Counted from the stretch's first letter, positions 1 to 9,195 are shown. The stretch: 64,000 nucleotides of DNA from Ruegeria sp. ANG-R (GCF_000813985.1 NZ_JWLJ01000006.1:277168-341167); one strand, 5' to 3'. Notes: a model not told the origin generated them from the sequence alone. Numbers and translations are program-made.

Positions 1-754
1 GCCGCAAATCCCCGTCGGTGACGATACCCAGCAACCGTCCCGCAGCATCTGTTACGCCGACAACACCAAAGCCTTTCTGGCTCATGACCAGAAGTGCTTC
101 GCTCATCGCGGTACCAGAGGGGACGACGGGCGTATCAGAGTGCATCAGATCACGCACCTTGCTGAGCTGTGCGCCCAGTTTGCCGCCCGGATGGAAATCG
201 CGGAAGTTTTCAGGCCGGAAATCCCGATACTTCATCAACGCAATCGCCAGAGCATCGCCCATCGCCAGTGTCAGCGTGGTCGAGATCGAGGGTACCATGC
301 CAAAGCCGCAGGCCTCTCCCAGAGACGGGATCAGCAGATGCACGTCCGCTTGTTTCATCAGCGTGCTTTGCGGTTTGCTCGACAACCCGATCAACGGAAT
401 GCCAAAGCGTCGTGTAAAGGCCAGAAGGTTCGCCAGTTCAGGCGCTTCGCCGGAATTCGAGATGGCAAGAACCACATCGCCTTTCGAGACCATGCCCAGA
501 TCACCATGGCTCGCCTCGGCAGGGTGGACGAAATACGCCGGTGTTCCGGTGCTGGCCAGCGTCGCCGCGATCTTGTGGCCGATATGGCCGGATTTGCCGA
601 TGCCACTGATGATAATGCGGCCCGTCGCCTGCAGGATCAGTTGCACAGCCTCGGCAAAGTGCTCATCCAACCCTTCGGCCAGAACGTCCAGTGCACGGGC
701 TTCGTCGGCTACAACCTGACGCGCGGTTCTCAGAAATGCTTCGGTATCGGTCAT
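1..754 (-). CDS. kdsD: Arabinose-5-phosphate isomerase KdsD/KpsF, partial
   Basis: Leftward reading from an ATG at 752-754 runs off the window start, so the C-terminus is missing. The translation starts MTDTEAFLRTARQVVADEA and carries a SIS sugar-phosphate isomerase domain (IISGIGKSGHIG about residues 48-59, then ISNSGEAPEL). It ends here inside a CBS domain (GVVGVTDAAGRLLGIVTDGDL). The family converts ribulose-5-phosphate to arabinose-5-phosphate, the first step to Kdo for lipopolysaccharide. The start overlaps the stop of the RNase D gene as ATGA, so the two are probably co-translated. In related genomes lptC/lptA usually follow; they would lie outside this window. Confidence 0.9.
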   Translation of the reverse strand, partial: MTDTEAFLRTARQVVADEARALDVLAEGLDEHFAEAVQLILQATGRIIISGIGKSGHIGHKIAATLASTGTPAYFVHPAEASHGDLGMVSKGDVVLAISNSGEAPELANLLAFTRRFGIPLIGLSSKPQSTLMKQADVHLLIPSLGEACGFGMVPSISTTLTLAMGDALAIALMKYRDFRPENFRDFHPGGKLGAQLSKVRDLMHSDTPVVPSGTAMSEALLVMSQKGFGVVGVTDAAGRLLGIVTDGDLR

Positions 755-1365
755 GAGTGCGCAAAAATATCGGTTTCGGGCCAGCCTGCGAGGTCAAGCT
801 TCGCACGTGTCGGGAGGAAATCAAAACAGGCTTGTGCCATCTCGGTCCGGCCTTCACGGGCCAACCGTCCATCCAGCGCATCACGCAGCTGGTGCAGATA
901 CAGAACATCCGAGGCGGCATAATCAAGCTGCGCGTCCGTCAAGGTTTCCGCGCCCCAATCGCTCATCTGTTGCTGTTTCGAGATATCGACGCCGATCAGT
1001 TCCTGACACAGGTTTTTCAGACCGTGCCGGTCGGTATAGGTGCGCACCAGTCGACTGGCGATCTTGGTGCAGTAAACCGGCGCGGCAAGTGCTCCAAAGG
1101 TGTGAAACAGTGCCGCGATATCAAAACGACCAAAATGGAACAGCTTCAATACGTTGGGATCTTCCAGCATCGCGCAGAGGTTCGGCGCAGATGATTGGCC
1201 TTTTTCCACCTGAACAATATGGCAGTTTCCGTCCCCGCCCGACATCTGGATGACACATAGCCGGTCCCGATGCGGGTTCAGCCCCATGGTTTCGCAATCG
1301 ATGGCCACGACCGGGCCCATATCCAACCCATCGGGCAGATCGTTCTTGTACAAATAATTCGCCAC
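751..1365 (-). CDS. rnd: Ribonuclease D (short, catalytic domain only)
   Basis: 204 aa 3'-5' exonuclease of the DEDDy family. Visible motifs are AIDCETMGL (Exo I, Asp-x-Glu, about residues 22-30), LFHFGRFDIAAL (Exo II) and YAASDVLYLHQL (Exo III, Tyr-x3-Asp). It is much shorter than E. coli RNase D because the HRDC domains are absent, as is common in alphaproteobacteria. The expected role is 3' trimming of tRNA or other structured RNA. It is the first gene of a leftward pair and its TGA overlaps the kdsD ATG. Confidence 0.88.
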   Translation of the reverse strand: MANYLYKNDLPDGLDMGPVVAIDCETMGLNPHRDRLCVIQMSGGDGNCHIVQVEKGQSSAPNLCAMLEDPNVLKLFHFGRFDIAALFHTFGALAAPVYCTKIASRLVRTYTDRHGLKNLCQELIGVDISKQQQMSDWGAETLTDAQLDYAASDVLYLHQLRDALDGRLAREGRTEMAQACFDFLPTRAKLDLAGWPETDIFAHS

Positions 1366-1462
1366 GAGGACTTCCTTTGTGCGGTCTCGATCCCGAGATA
1401 GGAGGTTTCGCAGGCAAACTCAACGTCATCGCTTCGAGAGCGTTTTCTGTCAGACGTGCATC

Positions 1463-1490
1463 TTGACAATATCCCCATGGGGGGGATTAG
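1463..1490 (+). promoter_or_regulatory. Promoter and likely CsoR/RcnR-type operator
   Basis: A perfect -35 hexamer TTGACA lies at 1463-1468. It is followed at 1470-1486 by TATCCCCATGGGGGGGATT, a palindrome with C and G tracts. C/G-tract inverted repeats with AT flanks are the known operator type of CsoR/RcnR/FrmR repressors. The repeat sits where a -10 element would be (1486-1491 matches only weakly) and 10-30 bases upstream of the regulator ATG at 1499. This implies autoregulation of regulator and exporter. The operator assignment is inference from shape and position. Confidence 0.6.
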
Positions 1491-1498
1491 GATCAATC

Positions 1499-1756
1499 AT
1501 GACGACACACGCCCACAAATCGCATCCGCAGATCACGGCACGCCTGAAACGCGCGCACGGACACCTGGCCAAAGTAATCACCATGCTAGAGGATCAGGCG
1601 CCCTGTACGGATATCGCTCAGCAACTTTTTGCCGTGGAAAAGGCGCTCACCAATGCCAAACGTGCGCTGATCCACGACCATGTCGACCATTGCCTGTCCA
1701 GCGAAACCGATGACGATGGCGTCGAAGATTTCAAAACCATAACCAAGTATCTCTGA
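1499..1756 (+). CDS. Metal-sensing repressor, CsoR/RcnR family
   Basis: 85 aa all-helical DUF156 protein. ATG 1499 was chosen because it gives the normal family length and places the operator just upstream. Possible metal ligands are Cys36, His61 and Cys65 (numbered from this Met), the X-Y-Z positions of copper CsoR. The His-rich N-terminus (His4, His6, His9) and the partner gene rather suggest the Ni/Co-type branch (RcnR/DmeR-like). The stop is 3 bases before the exporter start, so the two form an operon. The family releases DNA when metal is bound. Which metal is sensed cannot be decided from sequence. Confidence 0.85.
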   Translation: MTTHAHKSHPQITARLKRAHGHLAKVITMLEDQAPCTDIAQQLFAVEKALTNAKRALIHDHVDHCLSSETDDDGVEDFKTITKYL

Positions 1757-1759
1757 CCG

Positions 1760-3079
1760 ATGTTGAGTATTCTCACAAATCGTACCTATCGACATCTGCT
1801 GGCAGCCCAGATCGTCGCGCTGACCGGAACCGGGCTGGCGACGGTGGCGCTGGGGCTGCTGGCCTTCGATCTGGCCGGAGCTTCAGCCGGGCTGGTGCTG
1901 GGGACCGCGCTGACCATCAAGATGCTGGCCTATGTCACCGTCGCCCCGCTTGCCGCCGCCTTTGCCGAGCGCCTGGACCGGCGCAGGATGCTGGTGGTAC
2001 TGGACCTCGTGCGCGCCATCGTAGCGCTCTGTCTGCCCTTCGTTACCGAAATTTGGCAGGTCTATGTTCTGATCTTCGTCCTGCAATCCGCCTCTGCCGG
2101 GTTTACACCCGCGTTTCAGGCCACCATCCCGGATGTTCTGACCGACGAGCAAGACTATACCAAAGCCCTCTCCCTTTCACGCCTCGCAGTCGATATGGAG
2201 AGCCTGCTGAGCCCGATGCTGGCCGCCGCCCTGCTGCTGTTCGTCAGTTTCAACAGCCTGTTTCTGGGCACCAGTCTCGGCTTTGTTGCCTCCGCTCTGC
2301 TCGTGGTATCCGCCACCCTGCCTTCACCCAAGCCATCCGAGCCGCGCGGTATCTATGACCGCACCACACGCGGCATCAGAATTTATCTCAAGACCCCGCG
2401 TCTGCGCGGCCTGCTGGCGTTGAGCTGGAGCGCAGCTGCGCTGAGTTCGATGGTAATCGTCAACACCGTCGTGATCGTGCGCGGCGATCTCGATCTGTCT
2501 GAGAGCGCCGTGGCAATTGCTCTGGCAGGGTTTGGCGGCGGCTCGATGCTGGCTGCATTCGCTCTGCCACGCCTTCTGAACCATATCTCTGATCGTCGCG
2601 TCATGCTCAGCGGAGCATCGCTGGCGACCGGCGCTATGGGAGCAGCGGCGGTACTTTCCTCCACCCTGCCGATAACGCTGTGGCTTCTGACCGCGATCTG
2701 GGTGTTGGTAGGTTTTGGATATTCCAGTACGCTGACGCCTTCGGGCCGTCTGCTGACCCGATCCGCCCATGCCGAAGATCGGCCCGCCGTTTTCGCCGCT
2801 CAGTTCACCCTGTCCCATGCCTGCTGGCTGGTGCTTTATCCTTTGGCCGGATGGCTGATGACCCGTTATGGTGCCACAGTGGCCATGGTCGGAATGACAG
2901 CAGCCGCAGCTCTGGGTCTGGTTCTTGTGCTAAGGGCCTGGCCCCGTAACGACGAAAAGGCGATGGTCCACAGCCACCCTGACCTTCCACCGGATCACCC
3001 GCATCTTTCCGGGCCCAAACCCCACGCACACCCGATCGTCATTGATGATCTGCACCCCCGTATGCCGAGCGAGCCTTGA
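1760..3079 (+). CDS. MFS metal exporter with His-rich C-terminal tail (NreB-like)
   Basis: 439 aa with about 12 predicted membrane helices of the major facilitator superfamily. The last ~45 residues are soluble and His-rich (MVHSHPDLPPDHPHL, PHAHP). The nickel exporter NreB of Achromobacter and Cupriavidus has the same layout. Co-transcription with a CsoR/RcnR repressor supports metal efflux, probably Ni or Co, from cytoplasm to periplasm. Without the tail and neighbour one would call it a generic MFS permease. The substrate is inference. Confidence 0.72.
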   Translation: MLSILTNRTYRHLLAAQIVALTGTGLATVALGLLAFDLAGASAGLVLGTALTIKMLAYVTVAPLAAAFAERLDRRRMLVVLDLVRAIVALCLPFVTEIWQVYVLIFVLQSASAGFTPAFQATIPDVLTDEQDYTKALSLSRLAVDMESLLSPMLAAALLLFVSFNSLFLGTSLGFVASALLVVSATLPSPKPSEPRGIYDRTTRGIRIYLKTPRLRGLLALSWSAAALSSMVIVNTVVIVRGDLDLSESAVAIALAGFGGGSMLAAFALPRLLNHISDRRVMLSGASLATGAMGAAAVLSSTLPITLWLLTAIWVLVGFGYSSTLTPSGRLLTRSAHAEDRPAVFAAQFTLSHACWLVLYPLAGWLMTRYGATVAMVGMTAAAALGLVLVLRAWPRNDEKAMVHSHPDLPPDHPHLSGPKPHAHPIVIDDLHPRMPSEP

Positions 3080-3137
3080 GCCCGGGTGCCGAACTGCCAT
3101 AAACCGGAACAAGCCCTGCCCGAACCCCGGAGCCCCA

Positions 3138-3566
3138 ATGGACCAGCTTGATCGACGCATCATCGCCGCCTTGCAGCACAATGCGCGCGACTCGACGACC
3201 CGCATCGCCAACACACTTGGGGTCGCCCGCACCACGGTGCACGAACGCATCAACCGGATGGAAGAGCGTGGCGTTATCGCAGGTTATTCGGTCGTCCTGC
3301 GCGAAACCGAAGACACCCCCCGCGTGCAGATCATCGTCCTGCTCGAGGTGCAGCAGAAAGAAACCACACGCATCATCAAGCGCCTCGAAGCTTATCCCGA
3401 GGTTAAACTGTGCCTGTCGATCAATGGCGAGTTTGATCTGTTGCTCTCGGCCGACGCGCCGCGGATCGAAGACCTCGACATTCTAGTCGATGAACTCGCG
3501 CGGGTACCCGGCGTGCTACGCACCAACACCAGCGTGGTTTTCGGCCGGAAGATCGACCGAAACTGA
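3138..3566 (+). CDS. Lrp/AsnC-family transcriptional regulator
   Basis: 142 aa. An N-terminal winged helix-turn-helix (MDQLDRRIIAALQHNARDST, about residues 1-55) is followed by a C-terminal RAM/AsnC ligand-binding domain (QIIVLLEVQQKETTRIIKRL through VVFGRKI). ATG 3138 gives the standard family start MDQLDRRI. Such proteins usually respond to an amino acid and often control a neighbouring transporter or catabolic gene. Here no obvious target is adjacent, since the next gene belongs to the flagellar cluster. Confidence 0.85.
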   Translation: MDQLDRRIIAALQHNARDSTTRIANTLGVARTTVHERINRMEERGVIAGYSVVLRETEDTPRVQIIVLLEVQQKETTRIIKRLEAYPEVKLCLSINGEFDLLLSADAPRIEDLDILVDELARVPGVLRTNTSVVFGRKIDRN

Positions 3567-3572
3567 GGCACG

Positions 3573-3587
3573 CTAACCCTCTGTAAA
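3573..3587 (+). promoter_or_regulatory. Possible weak CtrA box before the flagellar cluster
   Basis: CTAA-N7-TAAA at 3573-3587 has one mismatch in each half relative to TTAA-N7-TTAA. It lies 51 bases before the lytic transglycosylase start. It is weaker than the boxes at 13245, 14675 and 15606. Confidence 0.25.
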
Positions 3588-3638
3588 CCGATGGTTGGCT
3601 AGCTTGGCCCGGATTGATCAGAATCCCGGACCGGCAGA

Positions 3639-4325
3639 ATGCCAATACAAAAACTCCTGAGTGCGGCGCTTGTGGCGCATGTCTTTCTGGCGCAGGCCGG
3701 ATACGCAACGCCCAACGGCGGGACCGCGACGCTGTGTGATCGCGCAGCGCGACGTGCGGCACAGGCCGAGGGCGTTCCGCTGGACGTTCTCCGTGCCATC
3801 GCTCGCGTGGAAACAGGTCGCGAACTGGATGGAAGGCTTGAACCCTGGCCCTGGACCGTCAATCGAGAAGGTCAGGGATACTGGTTCACCTCAGAGATCG
3901 AGGCAAAATCATACGTTTTTAACATCTTCAAATCCGGTGCGCGCAGCTTCGATGTCGGCTGCTTTCAGATCAATTACCGCTGGCATGGCCAAGCCTTCCG
4001 CTCTATCGACGCGATGTTCGATCCTGACGAGAACGCGGCCTACGCGGCGCGGTTTCTGGCCCAGCTTTACGCAGAGCTCGGATCATGGCCCGCCGCTGCC
4101 GGAGCGTACCATTCACGCACCCGGCACCATGCGGCCGCGTATTCCGACCGCTTTCAGACCGTATTGGCACAGCTGGACGGGCCACACGAAAACCTTGGAC
4201 GCGACCCTTTCACCGCCTCTGCACGCCCGCTTATCCCTCTGAACGCCCATCCCGCTGGCAAGAACGCATTGGGATCGCTGGTTCCCGACAGCGGCACCGC
4301 CACCGCGTTCATCGCCTTCAACTAG
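3639..4325 (+). CDS. Lytic transglycosylase (SLT domain), flagellum-associated
   Basis: 228 aa with a signal peptide (about residues 1-23, ending AGYAT). The lysozyme-like SLT fold contains the catalytic Glu in LRAIARVETGRELDG (about residue 57), followed by FDVGCFQINYRWHG and AGAYHSRT. It cleaves peptidoglycan glycan strands in the periplasm. It stands 9 bases before flhA at the left edge of the flagellar cluster. This fits a role in opening the wall for the rod, like SltF of Rhodobacter. That role is inferred from position. Confidence 0.8.
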   Translation: MPIQKLLSAALVAHVFLAQAGYATPNGGTATLCDRAARRAAQAEGVPLDVLRAIARVETGRELDGRLEPWPWTVNREGQGYWFTSEIEAKSYVFNIFKSGARSFDVGCFQINYRWHGQAFRSIDAMFDPDENAAYAARFLAQLYAELGSWPAAAGAYHSRTRHHAAAYSDRFQTVLAQLDGPHENLGRDPFTASARPLIPLNAHPAGKNALGSLVPDSGTATAFIAFN

Positions 4326-4334
4326 GAGCAGACA

Positions 4335-6419
4335 GTGCCCCGCATCGATCCCCGCACCCTGTTCTCTCCGACCGTCCTGCTGGCTTTGGCGCTGATGGCG
4401 GTCATCGTGATGATGATCCTTCCCATGCCCGCCTGGGTGCTGGATGTGGGGCTGGCGGCCTCGTTCGCTCTGGCGATCCTGATCTTCACTTTGACCCTGT
4501 TCATCGAACGGCCGCTGGATTTCTCATCCTTCCCGACCATCCTGCTGGCCTCGCTGATGCTGCGCTTGTCGCTGAACGTGTCTTCAACCAAGCTGATCAT
4601 CGGTCAGGGGCATACCGGCACCAATGCGGCTGGCGACGTGATCGAAGGCTTTGCCCAGTTCGTCATGGGTGGCAGCATCTTCCTTGGACTGGTGGTATTC
4701 GGCGTTTTGCTGATCGTGAACTTCATGGTCATCACAAAGGGCGCGGCCCGCATGGCCGAAGTCGGCGCCCGGTTCGCGCTGGATGGGATGCCCGGCAAAC
4801 AGCTCGCCATCGACAGTGACATGTCCGCCGGGGCCATCGATCACCAGCAGGCCAAAGAACGGCGTGAGCGCGAGCAGCAGGAAACCACCTTTTTCGGCTC
4901 GCTCGATGGCGCGTCGAAATTCGTCAAAGGCGATGCGATCGCCGGGCTTCTGATCACGCTGCTCAACCTCGTGATGGGATTGGTGATGGGCGTTATCGTG
5001 CACGGGATGCCAGTGTCGTCCGCCTTTGAAACCTACGCCATCCTGACCGTTGGCGACGGGTTGGTTTCCCAGATCCCCGCAGTGATCATCTCGATAGCCT
5101 CCGCCTTGCTCTTGGCACGCGGAGGCACGCAAGGCGCGACCGACAACGCAATATTCTCTCAGCTCGGACGACACCCCGCGGCACTGGGAACTGTCGCCGT
5201 TCTGATGGTGTTGTTTGCACTGGTCCCCGGGCTGCCATTTCTGCCCTTCATCCTCGGGGCCGGGGTGCTGGGCTATGCCGCTTATTCCGGGCTCAGGAAG
5301 CGCGAGGCCGAAGCCGAGGCCGAGCCTCCTGCAGCCGACGCCGACACGCCCGTCTCGCAGGCCATCGGTGACATTCTGGACCTTGATGACGTACATCTGG
5401 AGTTCGCGCCTGACCTTGTCAGCATGGTTTTGAACCCCGGCACCGGCCTTGATGCGCGGATCGCCAATATGCGGACCTATGTCGCCTCTAGTTTTGGCCT
5501 GATCCTGCCCGAAATCCGCCTGACTGATCGTGCCGATCTGCCAACCGGAACCTATGTCATCAAGGTGCAGGGGGTCGAACAGGCGCGCGGCGTTCTGAAT
5601 TCCGAACTGGTACTGGCGTTGGTGCAGGACGGGCATGACTTTCTGCCGGACGGCACCGACGTGACCGAGCCGGTCTACGGTGCACCGGCACGCTGGATAT
5701 TGCCCAAGGATCAGGAAACCGCCGCGTTGAACGGTGCCACCATCGTCACACCTCCTGAAATTCTGGCGACCCATCTGCTTGAGATCATCAAACAGAATTT
5801 CTCGCGCCTGCTGACTCTTAAATCCCTGCGGCGGCTGTTGTCAGAAATGACCCGGCTCAGCGATCCGACCCGGGCCGAAGCCAACCGCAAATTATTGGAT
5901 GAGCTGATCCCCGACAAAGTGCCGATCGATACGCTTCACGCGATCCTGCGGTTGTTACTTGATGAAAGGGTCTCGATCCGCAATATGGCGCTGATCCTCG
6001 AAAGTGTGGCCGAGGCACGCCTGACCACAACCCAGCCCGAGGGGATTTGCGAACTGGTCCGCCAGCGGCTGGGCTTTCAATTGGTCGCGGACATGAAACG
6101 CGAGGACGGCTCGATCCCCCTGATCCAGCTTGCGCCGGAGTGGGAGGACACCTTTGCCACCTACCAGATAGATGCGCCCAACGCCGGCATGGATGTGGCC
6201 TTACCCCCCAACCTATTCAATAAGCTGGCTGATGGTGTCGTCGAGAGCGTGTCAAAGTCAGCCGATCACGGGTTGTTCCCGGCTGTCGTGACATCGACCC
6301 GACGACGCCGGTTGTTACGAACGATCATGCACGCACGCGGCGTTGCAAACCCAGTCCTGTCCTTCGAGGAGATCGGGCTCGAAGCGCGGCCTGCATTGGT
6401 CGGGACAGTGCCCGCGTGA
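4335..6419 (+). CDS. flhA: Flagellar type III export gate protein FlhA
   Basis: 694 aa. The N-terminal half holds about 8 membrane helices with the conserved FHIPEP-region segment (AAGDVIEGFAQFVMGG, GARFALDGMPGKQLAIDSDM, about residues 95-165). The C-terminal half is the cytoplasmic platform that docks export chaperones. GTG at 4335 follows the ribosome site AGGAG. The stop overlaps the fliR GTG. Length and domain order are normal for FlhA. Confidence 0.97.
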   Translation: MPRIDPRTLFSPTVLLALALMAVIVMMILPMPAWVLDVGLAASFALAILIFTLTLFIERPLDFSSFPTILLASLMLRLSLNVSSTKLIIGQGHTGTNAAGDVIEGFAQFVMGGSIFLGLVVFGVLLIVNFMVITKGAARMAEVGARFALDGMPGKQLAIDSDMSAGAIDHQQAKERREREQQETTFFGSLDGASKFVKGDAIAGLLITLLNLVMGLVMGVIVHGMPVSSAFETYAILTVGDGLVSQIPAVIISIASALLLARGGTQGATDNAIFSQLGRHPAALGTVAVLMVLFALVPGLPFLPFILGAGVLGYAAYSGLRKREAEAEAEPPAADADTPVSQAIGDILDLDDVHLEFAPDLVSMVLNPGTGLDARIANMRTYVASSFGLILPEIRLTDRADLPTGTYVIKVQGVEQARGVLNSELVLALVQDGHDFLPDGTDVTEPVYGAPARWILPKDQETAALNGATIVTPPEILATHLLEIIKQNFSRLLTLKSLRRLLSEMTRLSDPTRAEANRKLLDELIPDKVPIDTLHAILRLLLDERVSIRNMALILESVAEARLTTTQPEGICELVRQRLGFQLVADMKREDGSIPLIQLAPEWEDTFATYQIDAPNAGMDVALPPNLFNKLADGVVESVSKSADHGLFPAVVTSTRRRRLLRTIMHARGVANPVLSFEEIGLEARPALVGTVPA

Positions 6420-7189
6420 TCTCGGTCCCCGCAGAGCTTTTGCCGTATCTGGGCCACAACATCTGGCATCTGTTTGCCGTATTCCTTCGGGTGTCCGCGC
6501 TGGTTTCCCTGCTGCCCGCATTTGGTGAACGCAGTATCCCGGTGCGGGTCAAACTCGGGGTGGCGGTCGCTTTCACGATGATCGTCGTTCCAGCCATCCC
6601 TGCGGCAGAGGTTCTGCCGGATTTCTCCGGCATGATCGGTTTGATCGGTATCGAAATCCTGATCGGCCTGATGCTTGGCATCGGTCTGCGCCTGTTTGTC
6701 CTTGCCTTGCAAACTGCGGGCTCGATCGCAGCACAGGCTACATCCTTATCTCAGATTCTGGGCGGAGCGGCGGCCGAGCCCGTTCCGGCTATGGGATATC
6801 TTCTGACGCTGGCCGGGTTGGCGCTGGCGGTACTACTGGGCCTGCACATCCGAGCCGCGCAATTCCTGATCCACAGCTATACGCTGTTTCCCATCGCAAT
6901 GCTTCCGTCCGCGCCGGACCTTTCGTATTGGGGTATCACCCAAATCGCCCGCAGCTTTGGGTTGGCCTTCGCACTGGCAATGCCCTTTGTCATAGCATCG
7001 CTGATCTACAACCTCGCACTGGGCGTAATCAACCGGGCCATGCCTCAGCTCATGGTCGCCTTTGTCGGTGCCCCTGCAATAACATTCGCAGGCCTTTTCC
7101 TGCTTTTCGCGGGTGCACCGCTGATCCTGTCAACTTGGTCTGACGCTCTTTTTGTCTTTCTCCAGAATCCGCTCGGAGGTCTGAGATGA
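6416..7189 (+). CDS. fliR: Flagellar export gate protein FliR
   Basis: 257 aa integral membrane protein with about 6 helices. Recognisable FliR segments are AVFLRVSALVSLLPAFGERS near the N-terminus and INRAMPQLMVAFVGAPA near the C-terminus. It forms the export gate with FliP and FliQ. It begins with GTG overlapping the flhA stop (GTGA) and ends overlapping flhB (ATGA), indicating tight translational coupling. Confidence 0.95.
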   Translation: MISVPAELLPYLGHNIWHLFAVFLRVSALVSLLPAFGERSIPVRVKLGVAVAFTMIVVPAIPAAEVLPDFSGMIGLIGIEILIGLMLGIGLRLFVLALQTAGSIAAQATSLSQILGGAAAEPVPAMGYLLTLAGLALAVLLGLHIRAAQFLIHSYTLFPIAMLPSAPDLSYWGITQIARSFGLAFALAMPFVIASLIYNLALGVINRAMPQLMVAFVGAPAITFAGLFLLFAGAPLILSTWSDALFVFLQNPLGGLR

Positions 7190-8274
7190 CTGCATCGGAC
7201 GACGACAGCGACAAGTCCTTCGAGGCCACTCCGCAAAAGCTGGAAAAAGCCCGCAAGAAAGGCGAGGTGGCAAAATCCAATGACCTGTCGGTCGTGGCCG
7301 CCTATTTGGGGCTGCTGGTAGCGCTTCTGGTCGCAGGCCAATACATGGCGGAGCATCTCGGAACCCTGTTTGTCGTGCTGATCGATCAGTCAGACCAATT
7401 TGCGATTTTACTCACCGCCGGACCAGCGGCACCCACCGTGGCTGGCATCTTGACATCGGCGCTGGTTCCAATCGCCGCACTATTCATTGTCCCGGCCGCA
7501 GCAGTATTGCTGAACCTGATTGCCCAGCGCGCACTGATCTTTGCACCGGACAAACTGAAGCCTCGCGCTTCGCGTATCTCGATCCTCTCGAACGCAAAGA
7601 ACAAGTTCGGCCGGGGCGGCCTGTTCGAATTCGCCAAGAGCTTTGTGAAACTGCTGATCTACGGCACCTGCCTTGCCCTGTTCTTGCGCGCGAACCTGCC
7701 CGAGATTCTAACGGCCAGCGCTGCACCCGCACGATCCTCTATCCTGTTGATGATGAATTTGCTCACGCGCTTCCTCTTCATCGTCATTATGATCGCATTG
7801 GCTATCGGTCTTATCGACTATCTGTGGCAGCAGGCTGAACACATGCGCAAAAACAGAATGTCGCGCAAAGAAATCCAGGACGAGACCAAGGATTCCGAAG
7901 GCGATCCGCATGTCAAACAGCAGCGCCGGCAGCGTGCGCAGGACATTGCGACCAATCAGATGATGGCCGATGTCCCCAAGGCTGATGTGGTGATCGTCAA
8001 CCCGACGCACTATGCGATCGCACTGAAATGGTCACGCGCGACCGGAAGCGCACCGGTCTGCGTTGCCAAAGGGGTTGACGAAGTCGCTGCAACCATTCGC
8101 GCAACCGCCGGAGATGCGGGCGTTCCCATTCACTCTGACCCGCCTACGGCGCGGGCTTTGCACGCTACGGTCGAGATCGGGCAGGAGATTGCGGAAGAGC
8201 ATTATCGCCCCGTCGCCGCGGCTATTCGGTTTGCCGAGGCCATGCGCAAGCGGGCCAGAGGGCAGATCGGATGA
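7186..8274 (+). CDS. flhB: Flagellar export switch protein FlhB
   Basis: 362 aa. The N-terminus EATPQKLEKARKKGEVAKS is the FlhB signature, followed by 4 membrane helices. The cytoplasmic domain contains the autocleavage motif Asn-Pro-Thr-His in VIVNPTHYAIALKW (about residues 271-274). Self-cleavage at Asn-Pro switches export from hook to filament substrates. It overlaps fliR before it and the small gene after it. Confidence 0.96.
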   Translation: MTASDDDSDKSFEATPQKLEKARKKGEVAKSNDLSVVAAYLGLLVALLVAGQYMAEHLGTLFVVLIDQSDQFAILLTAGPAAPTVAGILTSALVPIAALFIVPAAAVLLNLIAQRALIFAPDKLKPRASRISILSNAKNKFGRGGLFEFAKSFVKLLIYGTCLALFLRANLPEILTASAAPARSSILLMMNLLTRFLFIVIMIALAIGLIDYLWQQAEHMRKNRMSRKEIQDETKDSEGDPHVKQQRRQRAQDIATNQMMADVPKADVVIVNPTHYAIALKWSRATGSAPVCVAKGVDEVAATIRATAGDAGVPIHSDPPTARALHATVEIGQEIAEEHYRPVAAAIRFAEAMRKRARGQIG

Positions 8275-8648
8275 CACATGACCGCATAGACGATCTTTCG
8301 ACAGTGGCCGAAGCCGTGTTTCAGCGGGAACACCAAAAGCTACACCCCGTATTGCAGCGTGAAGCCCGACTTCTCCAGCAGCTGGCGCGTCTGGATTCTC
8401 AGTTAACCGAGGTGAGGTCGACCAGCACACAGGCGGATGGCTACCACGTTACCGGAGCTGATTTGTTGTGGCACAGTTGGGAATCGGCGACGCGGCGGAC
8501 CCTGAATATCGAACTGGCCCAACTGCGATCGCAGAAGCTTGAGGCAATGGAACGGCTGCGCGAGGCATTCGGGCGCAAGCAAGCCGTCTCTGATCTGTCG
8601 CGCCGTCTACAAGATCACAAACGACGCGGCGCAATCCAAAACCCATGA
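8271..8648 (+). CDS. Small coiled-coil protein of the flagellar cluster, unknown
   Basis: 125 aa, mostly charged and Gln/Leu/Arg-rich with heptad-like stretches (LQREARLLQQLARLDSQLTE; RSQKLEAMERLREAFGRKQA). There is no signal peptide or membrane segment. It overlaps flhB by ATGA, so it is the last gene of the flhA-fliR-flhB operon. Size, helical character and place suggest a FliJ-like export accessory. No diagnostic motif confirms this and it should be called hypothetical. Confidence 0.65.
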   Translation: MTHDRIDDLSTVAEAVFQREHQKLHPVLQREARLLQQLARLDSQLTEVRSTSTQADGYHVTGADLLWHSWESATRRTLNIELAQLRSQKLEAMERLREAFGRKQAVSDLSRRLQDHKRRGAIQNP

Positions 8649-8689
8649 ACCGTAGTCAAAAGCGTCTGCTTGAACGCAAGCGAACCCGC

Positions 8690-9187
8690 TCAGGTATCCT
8701 GACGGCTAACGCTCATTATCAGGACCTGCGAGACATCCTGACCCAGGTCCTTTCTCGCCACCTCCAACAATGCCTGGCGTAATGCCGCAAGATTGTCTGA
8801 CCGCGTGAAAGCGCCATCAAACCCGCCGATATTGGCATAATCGAACAGGACCTGCAGGAACCGGTCCCTCAGCTTCGGTTCAATCTCATAGAAGGCTTCG
8901 GTGATCCCCGGACGCACTTCAAGGCTGAGGGACATGGTGACCAGCGCCGATATCTCATCCTCGGTAACGACGGGGACAACAAACTGCTTGGTGAGTTTCA
9001 GATACTCATGAACCTCAGAGCCATCGCCTTTGTCGGGCTTGGACTTATCCGTCTTGTCAGCCTTGGTTTTCGGCGTAACCTCTTTATGATCCTCAGGTTC
9101 TCCGGACGGGGCCAGTATGATCCGGGCCCCCACACCGGCGGCCAGGCCGGCCATCAGAAACACGATTGGTAACAGCTTCCCCATCAT
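8690..9187 (-). CDS. fliL: Flagellar basal-body-associated protein FliL
   Basis: 165 aa with one N-terminal membrane segment (about residues 4-25). A Lys/Asp-rich linker follows, then a periplasmic FliL domain (LKLTKQFVVPVV, MSLSLEV, EPKLRDRFLQVLFDYA). FliL sits near the stator and supports torque. It is the last gene of the leftward flgB-to-fliL operon, 8 bases after flgH. The domain is recognisable but shorter and less canonical than enteric FliL. Confidence 0.82.
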   Translation of the reverse strand: MMGKLLPIVFLMAGLAAGVGARIILAPSGEPEDHKEVTPKTKADKTDKSKPDKGDGSEVHEYLKLTKQFVVPVVTEDEISALVTMSLSLEVRPGITEAFYEIEPKLRDRFLQVLFDYANIGGFDGAFTRSDNLAALRQALLEVARKDLGQDVSQVLIMSVSRQDT

Positions 9188-9195
9188 CCCGGCCC

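Noticed and set aside
4584..5774. 396-codon minus-strand frame opposite flhA
   Set aside because: Antisense shadow; no domain and rich in His, Gln and Asp as expected from reversed membrane-helix codons.
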